Shown in pieces: positions 21,158 to 29,660 of a stretch of DNA of 64,000 nt (position 1 is its first letter; each line of letters begins with the position of its first letter). This DNA is from an uncultured Eubacteriales bacterium (GTDB taxonomy: Bacteria; Bacillota; Clostridia; Oscillospirales; Acutalibacteraceae): NCBI GenBank assembly GCA_934486895.1, contig CAKSQZ010000001.1, positions 62,001-126,000 on the forward strand. Reading direction: 5' to 3'. The notes below the pieces were generated by a model. It had not been told where the DNA came from, ran no database searches, and worked only from the letters and a program-made list of their open reading frames with translations. Position numbers and translations under genes: made by a program.

Positions 21158-23013
21158 TTGAAATATATCAGCAAAACCGAAATATCGGCGGGAGAAACGC
21201 CTGAAATGCGGCTTGCCTGACCGATATTCTTAGGGCGGATACGGTTTAGTTTTTCTCTTGCTTCGAGCCGCAGTCCGCTGATGACCGAATAGTCAAAATC
21301 GCTCGGAAGCAGTTTTTCTTCGAGCCTGCGCGCTTCCTTTATCTGCGCATTTTGCCGCTTGATATATCCATCGTATTTCAGTGAGATCTGCGCAGCTTCA
21401 AGTGCGTCGTGCGGAATATTATCCGGTCTGTGCTCATCTATCTCATCAAGATCGGAATACTCGAGCTGAGGGCGTCGGATAAGATCGGCAAGGCGAACTC
21501 CTGTTGTGACCTCGGCAGTGCCCTTGCTTTTTAAGATCTCATTCAGCTTATCGCTCGGTGAAAAGAAGGTGGTCTGTGCACGCTCGATCTCGGAGAGGAT
21601 CATTTCCCTGCGCTTTAAAAAACGGTCATACTCCTCGTCGCCGACAAGTCCGAGCTGTCTGCCCTTTTCGGTGAGCCGTTCGTCGGCATTGTCGTGCCGC
21701 AGGATCAAACGGTATTCCGAGCGCGAGGTCATCATGCGGTACGGTTCGTTGCACCCTTTGGTCACAAGATCGTCGATCAGTGTGCCGATATAGGAATCGG
21801 CTCTCGACAAAGTGAATTCCGGCTTTCCCAGGATTTTCAGCGCGGCGTTTACACCCGCAACAAAGCCCTGCACCGCGGCTTCCTCATATCCGCTTGAACC
21901 GTTGAACTGCCCTGCTCCGTAGAGCCCGGGCACGGATTTAAACTCAAGTGTGGGATAAAGTGCGGTCGGGTCGATGCAATCGTATTCAATGGCATAAGCC
22001 GTTCGCATTATCTGCACATTTTCGAGCCCTTTTATGGTGCGGTACATTGCTATCTGGACATCCTCCGGAAGCGACGACGACATACCCTGCAAATACATTT
22101 CCTGTGTGTTTAGTCCGCACGGCTCTATGAAAAGCTGGTGCCGTGTTTTATCACGAAAACGCATTATTTTATCTTCAATGCTAGGGCAATAGCGCGGTCC
22201 GATACCGGAGATCATACCGCCGTAGAGCGGTGAACGATCGATATTTTCGAGGATTATCCGCTTAGTGTCGTCATTCGTCCATGCAATATGACAGACCGTG
22301 CGGTTTTTCGGCGGAGTTGTTGTGGAATAAGAAAAAGCATAGGGCGGTTCGTCGCCGTACTGCACTTCAAGGCCGCTGAAATCGATGCTGCTTTTTAAAA
22401 CTCTGGCAGGTGTGCCTGTTTTAAATCTGCGGAGCGGAATACCGAGAGCTTTGACCGACTGCGAGAGTGCACTTGCGGCAAACAGTCCGTCCGGACCGCT
22501 TTCGTAGTTTACATCACCGATAAACACCTTGCCGCCGAGGTATGTTCCGGTGCAGATAACGACAGCTTTTGCACGGTAGACTGCACCGAGCCTTGTCACA
22601 ATATCAAACTGTTCGCCGTTTTTGCGGACCTCGGTTATTTCAGCCTGCTTTAAAAGCAGACCGGGGCAGTTTTCGAGCGTGTGTTTCATTCGCTCGGCGT
22701 ATACTCTTCGGTCGATCTGTGCGCGCAGTGAATGGACTGCGGGGCCCTTGCCGCGGTTTAACATTCTCGACTGGATCGATGTATCATCAGCCGCTTTGCC
22801 CATTTCGCCGCCGAGTGCGTCTAATTCCCTGACAAGCTGACCCTTTGCCGTTCCGCCGATAGCAGGGTTGCACGGCAGGTTGCCGACAGAGTCTAAGTTT
22901 ATTGTGAAAATGACCGTGTCTGCGCCGAGACGGGCGGCGGCAAGCGCGGCTTCTATTCCCGCGTGGCCTGCGCCGATGACCGCGACATCAATCTCCCCCG
23001 CTCTGTATTCCAT
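21151..23013 (-). CDS. mnmG: tRNA uridine-5-carboxymethylaminomethyl modification enzyme MnmG (GidA)
   Basis: 620-aa FAD enzyme that, with MnmE, installs the carboxymethylaminomethyl group at U34 of several tRNAs. The Rossmann motif VAVIGAGHAGIEAALAAARL, NPAIGGTAKGQLVRELDALG, VICTGTYLGGKVFIG, the PPYAFSYSTTTPPKNRTVCH loop and the C-terminal EARRLEEKLLP and GLRLEAREKLNRIRPKNIGQ are typical. The ATG at 23013 (MEYRAGEID) follows GGAGG; the longer frame adds a non-conserved N-terminus. It is monocistronic here, not next to mnmE. A consensus promoter lies at 23052-23080. Confidence 0.96.
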   Translation of the reverse strand: MEYRAGEIDVAVIGAGHAGIEAALAAARLGADTVIFTINLDSVGNLPCNPAIGGTAKGQLVRELDALGGEMGKAADDTSIQSRMLNRGKGPAVHSLRAQIDRRVYAERMKHTLENCPGLLLKQAEITEVRKNGEQFDIVTRLGAVYRAKAVVICTGTYLGGKVFIGDVNYESGPDGLFAASALSQSVKALGIPLRRFKTGTPARVLKSSIDFSGLEVQYGDEPPYAFSYSTTTPPKNRTVCHIAWTNDDTKRIILENIDRSPLYGGMISGIGPRYCPSIEDKIMRFRDKTRHQLFIEPCGLNTQEMYLQGMSSSLPEDVQIAMYRTIKGLENVQIMRTAYAIEYDCIDPTALYPTLEFKSVPGLYGAGQFNGSSGYEEAAVQGFVAGVNAALKILGKPEFTLSRADSYIGTLIDDLVTKGCNEPYRMMTSRSEYRLILRHDNADERLTEKGRQLGLVGDEEYDRFLKRREMILSEIERAQTTFFSPSDKLNEILKSKGTAEVTTGVRLADLIRRPQLEYSDLDEIDEHRPDNIPHDALEAAQISLKYDGYIKRQNAQIKEARRLEEKLLPSDFDYSVISGLRLEAREKLNRIRPKNIGQASRISGVSPADISVLLIYFKK

Positions 23014-23051
23014 GAATTTCGACCTCCGTGCGTTTTCTTTGCTGAATATAT

Positions 23052-23080
23052 ATTTTATCAAAAAACCTCTATCTTGTCAA
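23052..23080 (-). promoter_or_regulatory. mnmG promoter
   Basis: TTGACA (23080-23075), 17-bp spacer, TAAAAT (23057-23052) on the minus strand, ~35 bp upstream of the mnmG start. Confidence 0.75.
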
Positions 23081-23146
23081 GCAAAGCGGCAAAGTCGCTA
23101 TACAGCAGATTCATACAAAAGAATTAAATATTCTATAAATTTTTTC

Positions 23147-23175
23147 TTGATTTAAAGTAAAATTTGTGATAAAAT
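23147..23175 (+). promoter_or_regulatory. Promoter of the sodium symporter gene
   Basis: TTGATT, 17-bp spacer, TAAAAT. The leader is only ~55 nt, too short for a glycine riboswitch. Confidence 0.6.
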
Positions 23176-23237
23176 ATTAACGTGTTTTATGTATTAATAT
23201 GGATTTTTACATTAAAACACAGAAAAGAGGAGAAACT

Positions 23238-24692
23238 ATGCATATCACAAAAATGGCCCTGTCGTTCAACGATATCATCAAAACCGTTGATGACTGGGTA
23301 TGGGGCTGGGTACTGATCATTCTGATACTTGCTGCCGGCATTTGGCTTACTTTCAGAACAGGTTTTGTTCAGATCCGCCATATCGGTAAGGCTTTGAAGT
23401 ACATGGTCAAAAACGAGGAGGACGGCGACGGCGAGGTCACATCGTTCGGCGCTCTGTGCACGGCACTTTCCGCCACTATCGGCACAGGCAACATCGTAGG
23501 TGTTGCAACGGCTATATGTCTCGGCGGGCGCGGTGCGCTTTTCTGGATGATCGTTGCGGCATTCTTCGGAATGGCAACTAAGTACAGCGAAGGTTTTCTT
23601 GCCATTATGTTCCGCGAAAGAAAAGAGGGCGGAAGATACCTCGGCGGCCCGTTCTACTACATAGAAAAGGGCATGGGCAAGAATTGGAAATGGCTTGCCA
23701 AACTGTTTGCGTTCTTCGGTGTCCTGGTCGGTCTGTTCGGTATCGGAACATTCACACAGATCAACGGCATCACAAGTGCTGTCAACGGTTTCTTTGATCC
23801 GAAAGCGGAAAACATCGCATTCACTTTCGGCGGCAACAGCTACACCTGGGCGACCGTTATCAGCGGCATCGTCATCACACTGTTTGCAGCCCTTGTTATT
23901 ATCGGCGGTATTCAGCGCATTGCTAAAGTATCGCAGATCATCGTTCCGTTTATGGCTATAACCTATGTCGTTGTAGTTCTTATCATTGTATTTACACACA
24001 TCACAGCTGTTCCGGCAGCAATTGTAAGCGTATTTAAATATGCGTTCACTCTTGAGGCTGTAACAGGCGCGGGCGTCGGTGTTACACTCAAAATAGCTAT
24101 GCAGAAAGGTATCGGCAGAGGTATCTTCTCAAACGAAGCGGGTCTCGGCTCGGCACCTATTGCAGCCGCCGCCGCTAAGACAAAAGATCCTGTTCGCCAG
24201 GGTCTTGTCACAATGACAGGTACATTCATCGACACTATCGTTATCTGCACGCTCACAGGCCTTTCGATCGTTATAACAGATGCCGATATGCTTTTTGTTG
24301 ACGGCTCGGTCGAAGGCGTTAATATCACAAATATCGCATGGCAGCAGGGTCTGCCGTGGGACGGCAGGATCTCATCGTTCCTTCTGATGATGTGCCTTGC
24401 ATTCTTCGCATTCACAACTATCCTCGGCTGGGACTATTACAGCGAACGCTGCCTTGAGTATCTCGCAAACTCGCACAAGCCGGTTAAGTTCTACCGCTAT
24501 CTCTTTATTCTTGCGGTTGCTATCGGCCCGTATATGACAGTTTCTGCTGTCTGGAACATCGCCGATATCTGCAACGGTCTTATGGCGTTCCCGAACCTTG
24601 TTGCACTGTTTGCGCTGTCGGGAATCGTGGGGAAAGAGACGAGAGCGTATCTTGCAGAGAAAAATCACGATCTGAAAAACATGGCAAAATAG
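23238..24692 (+). CDS. Sodium:alanine/glycine symporter (AGCS family)
   Basis: 484-aa inner-membrane transporter with about 11 hydrophobic segments. AGCS signatures are ALCTALSATIGTGNIVGVAT, EGFLAIMFRERKEGGRYLGG, GPFYYIEKGMGKNWKWLAK and GRGIFSNEAGLGSAPIAAAA. It takes up alanine or glycine with Na+. The ATG at 23238 (MHITKMALSF) is preceded by AGAGGAG; the upstream in-frame extension is not hydrophobic or conserved. It is transcribed alone between its own promoter and terminator. Confidence 0.93.
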   Translation: MHITKMALSFNDIIKTVDDWVWGWVLIILILAAGIWLTFRTGFVQIRHIGKALKYMVKNEEDGDGEVTSFGALCTALSATIGTGNIVGVATAICLGGRGALFWMIVAAFFGMATKYSEGFLAIMFRERKEGGRYLGGPFYYIEKGMGKNWKWLAKLFAFFGVLVGLFGIGTFTQINGITSAVNGFFDPKAENIAFTFGGNSYTWATVISGIVITLFAALVIIGGIQRIAKVSQIIVPFMAITYVVVVLIIVFTHITAVPAAIVSVFKYAFTLEAVTGAGVGVTLKIAMQKGIGRGIFSNEAGLGSAPIAAAAAKTKDPVRQGLVTMTGTFIDTIVICTLTGLSIVITDADMLFVDGSVEGVNITNIAWQQGLPWDGRISSFLLMMCLAFFAFTTILGWDYYSERCLEYLANSHKPVKFYRYLFILAVAIGPYMTVSAVWNIADICNGLMAFPNLVALFALSGIVGKETRAYLAEKNHDLKNMAK

Positions 24693-24708
24693 TTTTCATA
24701 TAAAGCTG

Positions 24709-24743
24709 CCGCCCGACATCAACAGTCGGGCGGTTTTATTTTT
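24709..24743 (+). terminator. Terminator of the symporter gene
   Basis: CCGCCCGAC-ATCAACA-GTCGGGCGG followed by TTTTATTTTT. Confidence 0.88.
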
Positions 24744-24750
24744 GCTCTGA

Positions 24751-24774
24751 AAAACGCCCCTTTCGGGGCGTTTT
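24751..24774 (-). terminator. Terminator of hpf
   Basis: AAAACGCCCC-TTTC-GGGGCGTTTT, 18 bp beyond the hpf stop on the minus strand; symmetrical, so it can also back up the symporter terminator. Confidence 0.8.
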
Positions 24775-24792
24775 ACTTTTGATATTTTATTC

Positions 24793-25329
24793 TTATTCCG
24801 GCTCGATAAGACCGTACTCGCCGTTGTTGCGCTCATAGACGACATTCATCTCGCCTGTCTGCTCATTGCGGAACATATAGAAATGATGCCCTACCATATT
24901 CATCTGCAAAATAGCTTCCTGCACACCGAGCGGCTTGATCGAGAACGACTTAACACGCACGACTCTGAATTCCTCTGTGTCGTCCTGAATAGGATCGTCG
25001 GGCAGATCTGCAAAATCGTCCGAATCAAATGCAGCCGATTTCAGTCTTTTTGCGAGTTTTGTTTTCTGGCGTCTTATTCTTCTGATTATATTGTCAAAAG
25101 CATTGTCGAAAGCTTCGGTCAGCTCGGTCTGAGTATCCTCTGCGCGGAACACCGTTGCGGCGTCCCTGATAGTCAGCTCGGCGGTCACCTTGCTGTTCTC
25201 CGGACGAAGCATTATAGAAACATCGGCATCGTCCGAGAAGAACTTCGGAAGCTTGGCAAGCTTTTTCTCGATATGCTCTTTAGAAGTCGGTCTGAGTGTC
25301 ATTTTCTTAACAGTGTAGTTAACTTTCAT
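24793..25329 (-). CDS. hpf: Ribosome hibernation promoting factor, long form
   Basis: 178 aa. The N-terminal ~100 residues are the S30AE/YfiA domain (VNYTVKKMTLRPTSKEHIEK, KLAKLPKFFSDDADVSIMLR). After a linker comes the C-terminal dimerisation domain (VVRVKSFSIKPLGVQEAILQ, MVGHHFYMFRNEQTGEMNVV). The long form dimerises 70S ribosomes into inactive 100S particles in stationary phase. The ATG at 25329 has AAAGGAG upstream; the longer frame is not supported. Promoter at 25384-25413. Confidence 0.95.
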   Translation of the reverse strand: MKVNYTVKKMTLRPTSKEHIEKKLAKLPKFFSDDADVSIMLRPENSKVTAELTIRDAATVFRAEDTQTELTEAFDNAFDNIIRRIRRQKTKLAKRLKSAAFDSDDFADLPDDPIQDDTEEFRVVRVKSFSIKPLGVQEAILQMNMVGHHFYMFRNEQTGEMNVVYERNNGEYGLIEPE

Positions 25330-25383
25330 AACTTTTTCTCCTTTACCGCGGAACTTAACAGAAAAATTCTTTTCTGTGGTTTT

Positions 25384-25413
25384 ATTATAACACATCCAAA
25401 ACCGAAATTTCAA
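25384..25413 (-). promoter_or_regulatory. hpf promoter
   Basis: TTGAAA (25413-25408), 18-bp spacer, TATAAT (25389-25384) on the minus strand. Confidence 0.7.
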
Positions 25414-25558
25414 TATATTTATGAATAATAAATAAAATATTTTTTAAACTTCAGCCGTTTTTACTCTATTTTTGACGAAATTTCCGTATTGAAACTTTAG
25501 CCGAAAGTTGCAAAGATTTTTAGAAAACGCCGTTTTTTTCGACTTATGCAATTTATTC

Positions 25559-25588
25559 TTGACAAAGAGGGGTTTTAAATGGTATTAT
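25559..25588 (+). promoter_or_regulatory. rny promoter
   Basis: TTGACA, 18-bp spacer, TATTAT. Transcription would start near 25595, at the foot of the structured leader. The stretch 25414-25558 between the hpf and rny promoters shows no gene or other clear signal. Confidence 0.75.
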
Positions 25589-25590
25589 AA

Positions 25591-25742
25591 TGTTAATGCA
25601 AGTTATCATATTGCAGGTTAGTATATTATTTCGCGTCGTTGAACGCGATTTTGTATGTCTATATATTTAAAACTGAATATGATGAAACTTGCTTCAGGCT
25701 ACACGCAGCCTGCTAAAATGCGGTTAACATAAGGAGGACAAA
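25591..25742 (+). ncRNA. Foldable 5' leader of rny
   Basis: About 150 nt between promoter and start codon. GCAAGTT (25598-25604) and ATCATAT (25605-25611) pair perfectly with AACTTGC (25686-25692) and ATATGAT (25677-25683), a 14-bp closing stem with a 2-nt bulge. Inside is TCGCGT/ACGCGA (about 25631-25648). Downstream is CAGGCT/AGCCTG (25695-25712). TGTTAA at 25591-25596 can alternatively pair with TTAACA at 25724-25729, next to the AAGGAGG. This may be a cis-regulatory RNA for RNase Y or a known motif I cannot name; the raiA motif is one candidate because hpf (raiA) is adjacent. Confidence 0.5.
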
Positions 25743-25745
25743 ACG

Positions 25746-27302
25746 ATGTCACCAACACTAATTGCCGTCGTTTCCGCCGTTGCAGCCGGACTTATATGCG
25801 GAATTATCGCATTTTTTCTCGGCGTGTCTCACCGTAAAAGGCAAGCGGAAACCGTTATCGGCTCGGCTGAGGACGAAGCCAACCGTATTCTGAGCGACGC
25901 TCTCAAGAACGCCGAAGCCAAGAAAAAAGAAGCAATATTGGAAGCTAAGGACGAGATCCACAGACTTAGGGCCGAGTCCGAAAAGGAAAACAAAGAGCGC
26001 AGATCCGAAGTGCAGAGGCAGGAACGCCGTTTGGCACAGAAGGAAGAATCGCTTGACAGGAAACTTGAAAACTACGAAAAGAAGGAAGAAAAGCTTCAGC
26101 AGAAGCTCAAGGAAGCCGATCAGCACATGGCTGAGATCGAAGATCTGAAAGTCGCTCAGCGCGATATGCTCAAAAAGATCTCGGGACTCACTGTTGAGCA
26201 GGCTAAAGCTCAGCTTTTGCATGAGCTTGAAGAGGATCTTGTTCACGATAAGGCAATGCTCGTTATGAACTATGAGCAGCAGATCAAGGAGGAACAGGAG
26301 ACCAAGGCACGCGAGATCATCGCATCGGCCATTCAGCGCTGTGCTGCTGATCATTCGAGTGAGAGCACCATATCTGTTGTTGCACTCCCGAATGACGAAA
26401 TGAAAGGCCGTATCATCGGCAGAGAGGGCAGAAATATCACCGCTCTCGAAAAAATCACCGGTGTTGACCTTATTATCGACGATACTCCCGAAGCTATCAC
26501 TATTTCCTGCTTCGAGCCGGTCAAGCGAGAGATCGCCCGTATAACACTCGAAAAGCTCATTGCAGACGGCCGTATTCATCCGTCGAAGATCGAGGAAATG
26601 TATGAAAAAGCCCGCCGCGAGGTTGACGCAGTTATCAAAGCGGAGGGTGAAAGAGCTGTGCTTGACGCAGGCGTCAGAGGTATCAACTTCGAGCTTGTTA
26701 AACTGCTCGGTAAACTGCACTACCGTACAAGCTACGGTCAGAATGTGCTTAATCATTCGCTTGAAGTCGCGCACATTGCGGGACTTATGGCTGCCGAACT
26801 CGGCGAGAATGTTCAGCTTGCAAAGCGGGCAGGACTGCTGCACGATATCGGCAAAGCACTCGATCACGAGCTGGACGGAAGCCATATTCAGCTCGGTGTT
26901 GAAGTTGCGAAGAAGTATAAAGAAAGCGAAGCGGTCGTTCATGCGATCCACGCACACCACGGCGATGTTGAAGCCAAGACAGTCATTGCCTGCCTTGTTC
27001 AGGCGGCAGATGCTATTTCGGCGGCCCGTCCGGGTGCCCGCAGAGAGAATATCGAGAACTATATCAAGCGTCTCGAAAAGCTCGAGGAGATCGCAAAATC
27101 GTTCAAGGGAGTTGACAGCTCATTTGCCATTCAGGCAGGCCGAGAGATCCGAATCATCGTTAAGCCCGATTCCATTTCGGACGATGAGATGGTTCTCCTC
27201 GCAAGAGATGTTGCTCAGAAGATCGAAAGCGAGCTTGAATATCCGGGTCAGATCAAAGTCAATGTTATCCGTGAAAGCCGCGCAGTAGACTACGCTAAAT
27301 AA
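25746..27302 (+). CDS. rny: Ribonuclease Y
   Basis: 518-aa membrane-anchored endoribonuclease that starts bulk mRNA decay. It has an N-terminal membrane helix (LIAVVSAVAAGLICGIIAFF), a long charged coiled coil (~35-190), a KH domain (EMKGRIIGREGRNITALEKI) and an HD domain (LLHDIGKALDHELDGSHIQL, HAIHAHHGDVEAKTVIACLV). Length and domain order are standard. AAGGAGG precedes the ATG by 8 nt. The unusual point is the structured leader. Confidence 0.96.
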   Translation: MSPTLIAVVSAVAAGLICGIIAFFLGVSHRKRQAETVIGSAEDEANRILSDALKNAEAKKKEAILEAKDEIHRLRAESEKENKERRSEVQRQERRLAQKEESLDRKLENYEKKEEKLQQKLKEADQHMAEIEDLKVAQRDMLKKISGLTVEQAKAQLLHELEEDLVHDKAMLVMNYEQQIKEEQETKAREIIASAIQRCAADHSSESTISVVALPNDEMKGRIIGREGRNITALEKITGVDLIIDDTPEAITISCFEPVKREIARITLEKLIADGRIHPSKIEEMYEKARREVDAVIKAEGERAVLDAGVRGINFELVKLLGKLHYRTSYGQNVLNHSLEVAHIAGLMAAELGENVQLAKRAGLLHDIGKALDHELDGSHIQLGVEVAKKYKESEAVVHAIHAHHGDVEAKTVIACLVQAADAISAARPGARRENIENYIKRLEKLEEIAKSFKGVDSSFAIQAGREIRIIVKPDSISDDEMVLLARDVAQKIESELEYPGQIKVNVIRESRAVDYAK

Positions 27303-27306
27303 GTTT

Positions 27307-27347
27307 AAAACCGCCGACGGGCTAATGCCGTCGGCGGTTTTGTTTTG
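27307..27347 (+). terminator. rny terminator
   Basis: AAACCGCCGACGG-GCTAATG-CCGTCGGCGGTTTT, 13-bp stem, then TGTTTTG. Confidence 0.88.
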
Positions 27348-27351
27348 CTGT

Positions 27352-27384
27352 TAAAAAGCTCTCAGTGAATGCTGAGAGCTTTTT
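27352..27384 (-). terminator. Terminator of the topoisomerase pair
   Basis: AAAAAGCTCTCAG / CTGAGAGCTTTTT with a 6-nt loop, just after the parC-like stop at 27387 on the minus strand; symmetrical. Confidence 0.85.
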
Positions 27385-27386
27385 GA

Positions 27387-29642
27387 TTACATAAGCGTAA
27401 TTTGTTTTCCGAGTTCGTCCTGCGCGGGAAGCTTGCCGGGTGACGGCAGCGAACGGGTACGGTAGCGCGAGATGTAAGGCAGTGTTGTATCGGCGATCTC
27501 GACCGATTTCACTCTGTGGCCTTTCTTCTGCGTCATCGCGTTGACCCCCTGTGTGTTCTTGGTGGATTTTGCGGCAATAAGCGCGGTGTTTACACACAGC
27601 CGTCTGCCGTTGGACGCAGTTATAAGCAGCTCGCAGTCCTCGCGGATATAAAACGCGGCGGCAAGCGGAGATTTATCCGAATACGCCGAGAGCAGCTTTT
27701 TGCGGTTGGTCTTTGTGGAATAAGCGCTCATCTCGACTTTGGCAATCTTGCCGTTTTCAAAAACAAAGATCATATAGCCGGAATAATCGTCCGTCACAGC
27801 GAGATACGCCGAATTTTCACCGTCCTCATAGCCGAGGGCGGAGGCTGCGAATGTTCCGAGCACGCTTGCTTTCTGATCGTCAAACTCGGCGCCTCTTGAT
27901 TTGTAAACACGGCACTGATCGGTGAAGAACAGCAGATGATCGCTGTTTTTGCCGACAAAGGATTCGGTGAGTTCATCGCCCTCTTTGAGCTTCTGATCGC
28001 TGCTCATTCTGAGCGACTGCGGAGTTATCTTCTTGAAATAGCCCTCTTTTGTGAAGAAGTAGTTGACAGGATAATCAGGTATCTCCTCAATAACGGTTTC
28101 TTCCGCTTCCTCGCAGGCATAAACAAGCTGAGTTTTGCGCTCCTTTGAATACTTCTTTATAACATTTTTGAGTTCATCGATGATAATTCCCTGCACTCTG
28201 CGCTTATTGTTCAGCGTGTCCTCAAGATCGGCGATCTGCTCTTCAAGCGACTCGATCTCACGGGTGCGGTTCAGGATATACTCGCGGTTTAAATGGCGCA
28301 GCTTTATCTCTGCGACCGATTCCGCCTGAGTTTCATCGATCGAAAAGCCTATCATCAGGTTCGGAACGACATCGGATTCCTCCTCGGTTTCTCTGACTAT
28401 TTTTATAGCCTTGTCAATATCGAGCAGGATCTTTTGAAGTCCTTTCAAAAGGTGCAGTTTGTTTTTCATCTTTTGCAGGCGATAATAAACTCTCCTGCGG
28501 ACGCACTCGGTGCGCCATGCTGTCCATTCCTCGAGTATCTCGCCGACACCCATTACCTTAGGTGTGCTGCCGACAAGGATATTGAAGTTGCAGGCGAACG
28601 AATCCTGAAGCGGTGTCATTCTGAAAAGCTTTTGCATTAGCTTTTCCGGATCTGTTCCGCGTTTCAGATCGATCGTTATCTTGAGCGTTGTAACATTTGT
28701 CTTTTTATTAAGTCCGGTTTCGTCGCGAATATCGTTTATCTCGGTGATCTTCTTTTGCTTGACAAGATCGATTATCTTCTCAACGATCTCCTCGGCGGAA
28801 GTTGTGGGCGGTATCTCGGTGATGTCGATACAGCCGTTTGACTTATCATAGGCATATTTTGCTCTGACTTTGAACGAGCCTCTGCCTGTTTCATAGATCT
28901 GCTCGAGCTCCTGTCTGTCATACACCAAAAAACCGCCGCCTGCAAAGTCCGGTGCGATAAGCGTATCGGCTATGACCGCCGACGGATCCTTGATCCTCGC
29001 AATAGTTGTTTCGCAGACTTCCTTTAAGTTAAACGAGCAGATCTTGCTCGCCATGCCGACCGCGATACCGATATTCAGGTTGACAAGCACTGTCGGGAAT
29101 GTGACCGGCAGAAGTGTCGGCTCTTTTTTGGTGGCGTCATAGTTATCCACAAAATCGACAGCGTCTTTATCAATGTCCGCGAAAAGCTCGGCGGCTATCG
29201 GCGCTAATTTTGCCTCGGTGTATCTCGAAGCGGCGCACTGCATATCGCGCGAATACGCTTTACCGAAGTTACCCTTCGACTGCACAAACGGGTGCAGCAG
29301 CGCTTCATAGCCCTCGGACAAACGAACCATCGTGTCATAGATAGCGGCGTCGCCGTGCGGGTTGAGCACCATTGTCTGACCTGCGATATTTGCGGACTTT
29401 ATCAGCTTGCCGTTTAAAAGTCCCATATTATACATTGTGTAGAGCAGTTTGCGGTGGGACGGCTTGAAGCCGTCGATCTCGGGGATCGCTCTCGACAGCA
29501 TAACGCTCATAACATACGGCATATAGTTGGATTCGAGAGTGTAGGTTATCGGCTGGTCGATGACCGTGCCTGCGCCTGCGATATACGCATTGTTTTCTAT
29601 CTCAGGCTGTTCGCTCTCCTGCTTTTTCTTTCTCGGTGCCAT
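27387..29642 (-). CDS. parC: Type IIA DNA topoisomerase subunit A (ParC/GyrA-like)
   Basis: 751-aa breakage-reunion subunit. The winged-helix region is AIPEIDGFKPSHRKLLYTMY and the catalytic Tyr is about Y141 in AASRYTEAKLAPIA. A coiled-coil gate (~390-500) and a shortened C-terminal pinwheel follow, with no clear GyrA box. It differs from standard GyrA/ParC at several conserved places (LNPHGDAAIYDTMVRLSEGY), so it is the divergent clostridial topoisomerase annotated as topo IV. It probably forms an A2B2 enzyme with the ParE-like subunit 18 bp upstream. A housekeeping gyrAB should be elsewhere. Confidence 0.88.
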   Translation of the reverse strand: MAPRKKKQESEQPEIENNAYIAGAGTVIDQPITYTLESNYMPYVMSVMLSRAIPEIDGFKPSHRKLLYTMYNMGLLNGKLIKSANIAGQTMVLNPHGDAAIYDTMVRLSEGYEALLHPFVQSKGNFGKAYSRDMQCAASRYTEAKLAPIAAELFADIDKDAVDFVDNYDATKKEPTLLPVTFPTVLVNLNIGIAVGMASKICSFNLKEVCETTIARIKDPSAVIADTLIAPDFAGGGFLVYDRQELEQIYETGRGSFKVRAKYAYDKSNGCIDITEIPPTTSAEEIVEKIIDLVKQKKITEINDIRDETGLNKKTNVTTLKITIDLKRGTDPEKLMQKLFRMTPLQDSFACNFNILVGSTPKVMGVGEILEEWTAWRTECVRRRVYYRLQKMKNKLHLLKGLQKILLDIDKAIKIVRETEEESDVVPNLMIGFSIDETQAESVAEIKLRHLNREYILNRTREIESLEEQIADLEDTLNNKRRVQGIIIDELKNVIKKYSKERKTQLVYACEEAEETVIEEIPDYPVNYFFTKEGYFKKITPQSLRMSSDQKLKEGDELTESFVGKNSDHLLFFTDQCRVYKSRGAEFDDQKASVLGTFAASALGYEDGENSAYLAVTDDYSGYMIFVFENGKIAKVEMSAYSTKTNRKKLLSAYSDKSPLAAAFYIREDCELLITASNGRRLCVNTALIAAKSTKNTQGVNAMTQKKGHRVKSVEIADTTLPYISRYRTRSLPSPGKLPAQDELGKQITLM

Positions 29643-29660
29643 TTTTGTCCCTCCTTTTTA

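Noticed and set aside
23176..23237. Glycine riboswitch before the alanine/glycine symporter
   Set aside because: The promoter leaves a leader of only ~55 nt, too short, and no glycine aptamer signature is visible.
24751..24774. Symmetric hairpin as an inverted-repeat element
   Set aside because: Position, size and T-runs fit an ordinary intrinsic terminator for hpf.
25758..26960. 400-codon minus-strand frame opposite rny
   Set aside because: Antisense of the RNase Y coiled coil; no start signal and no plausible domain.
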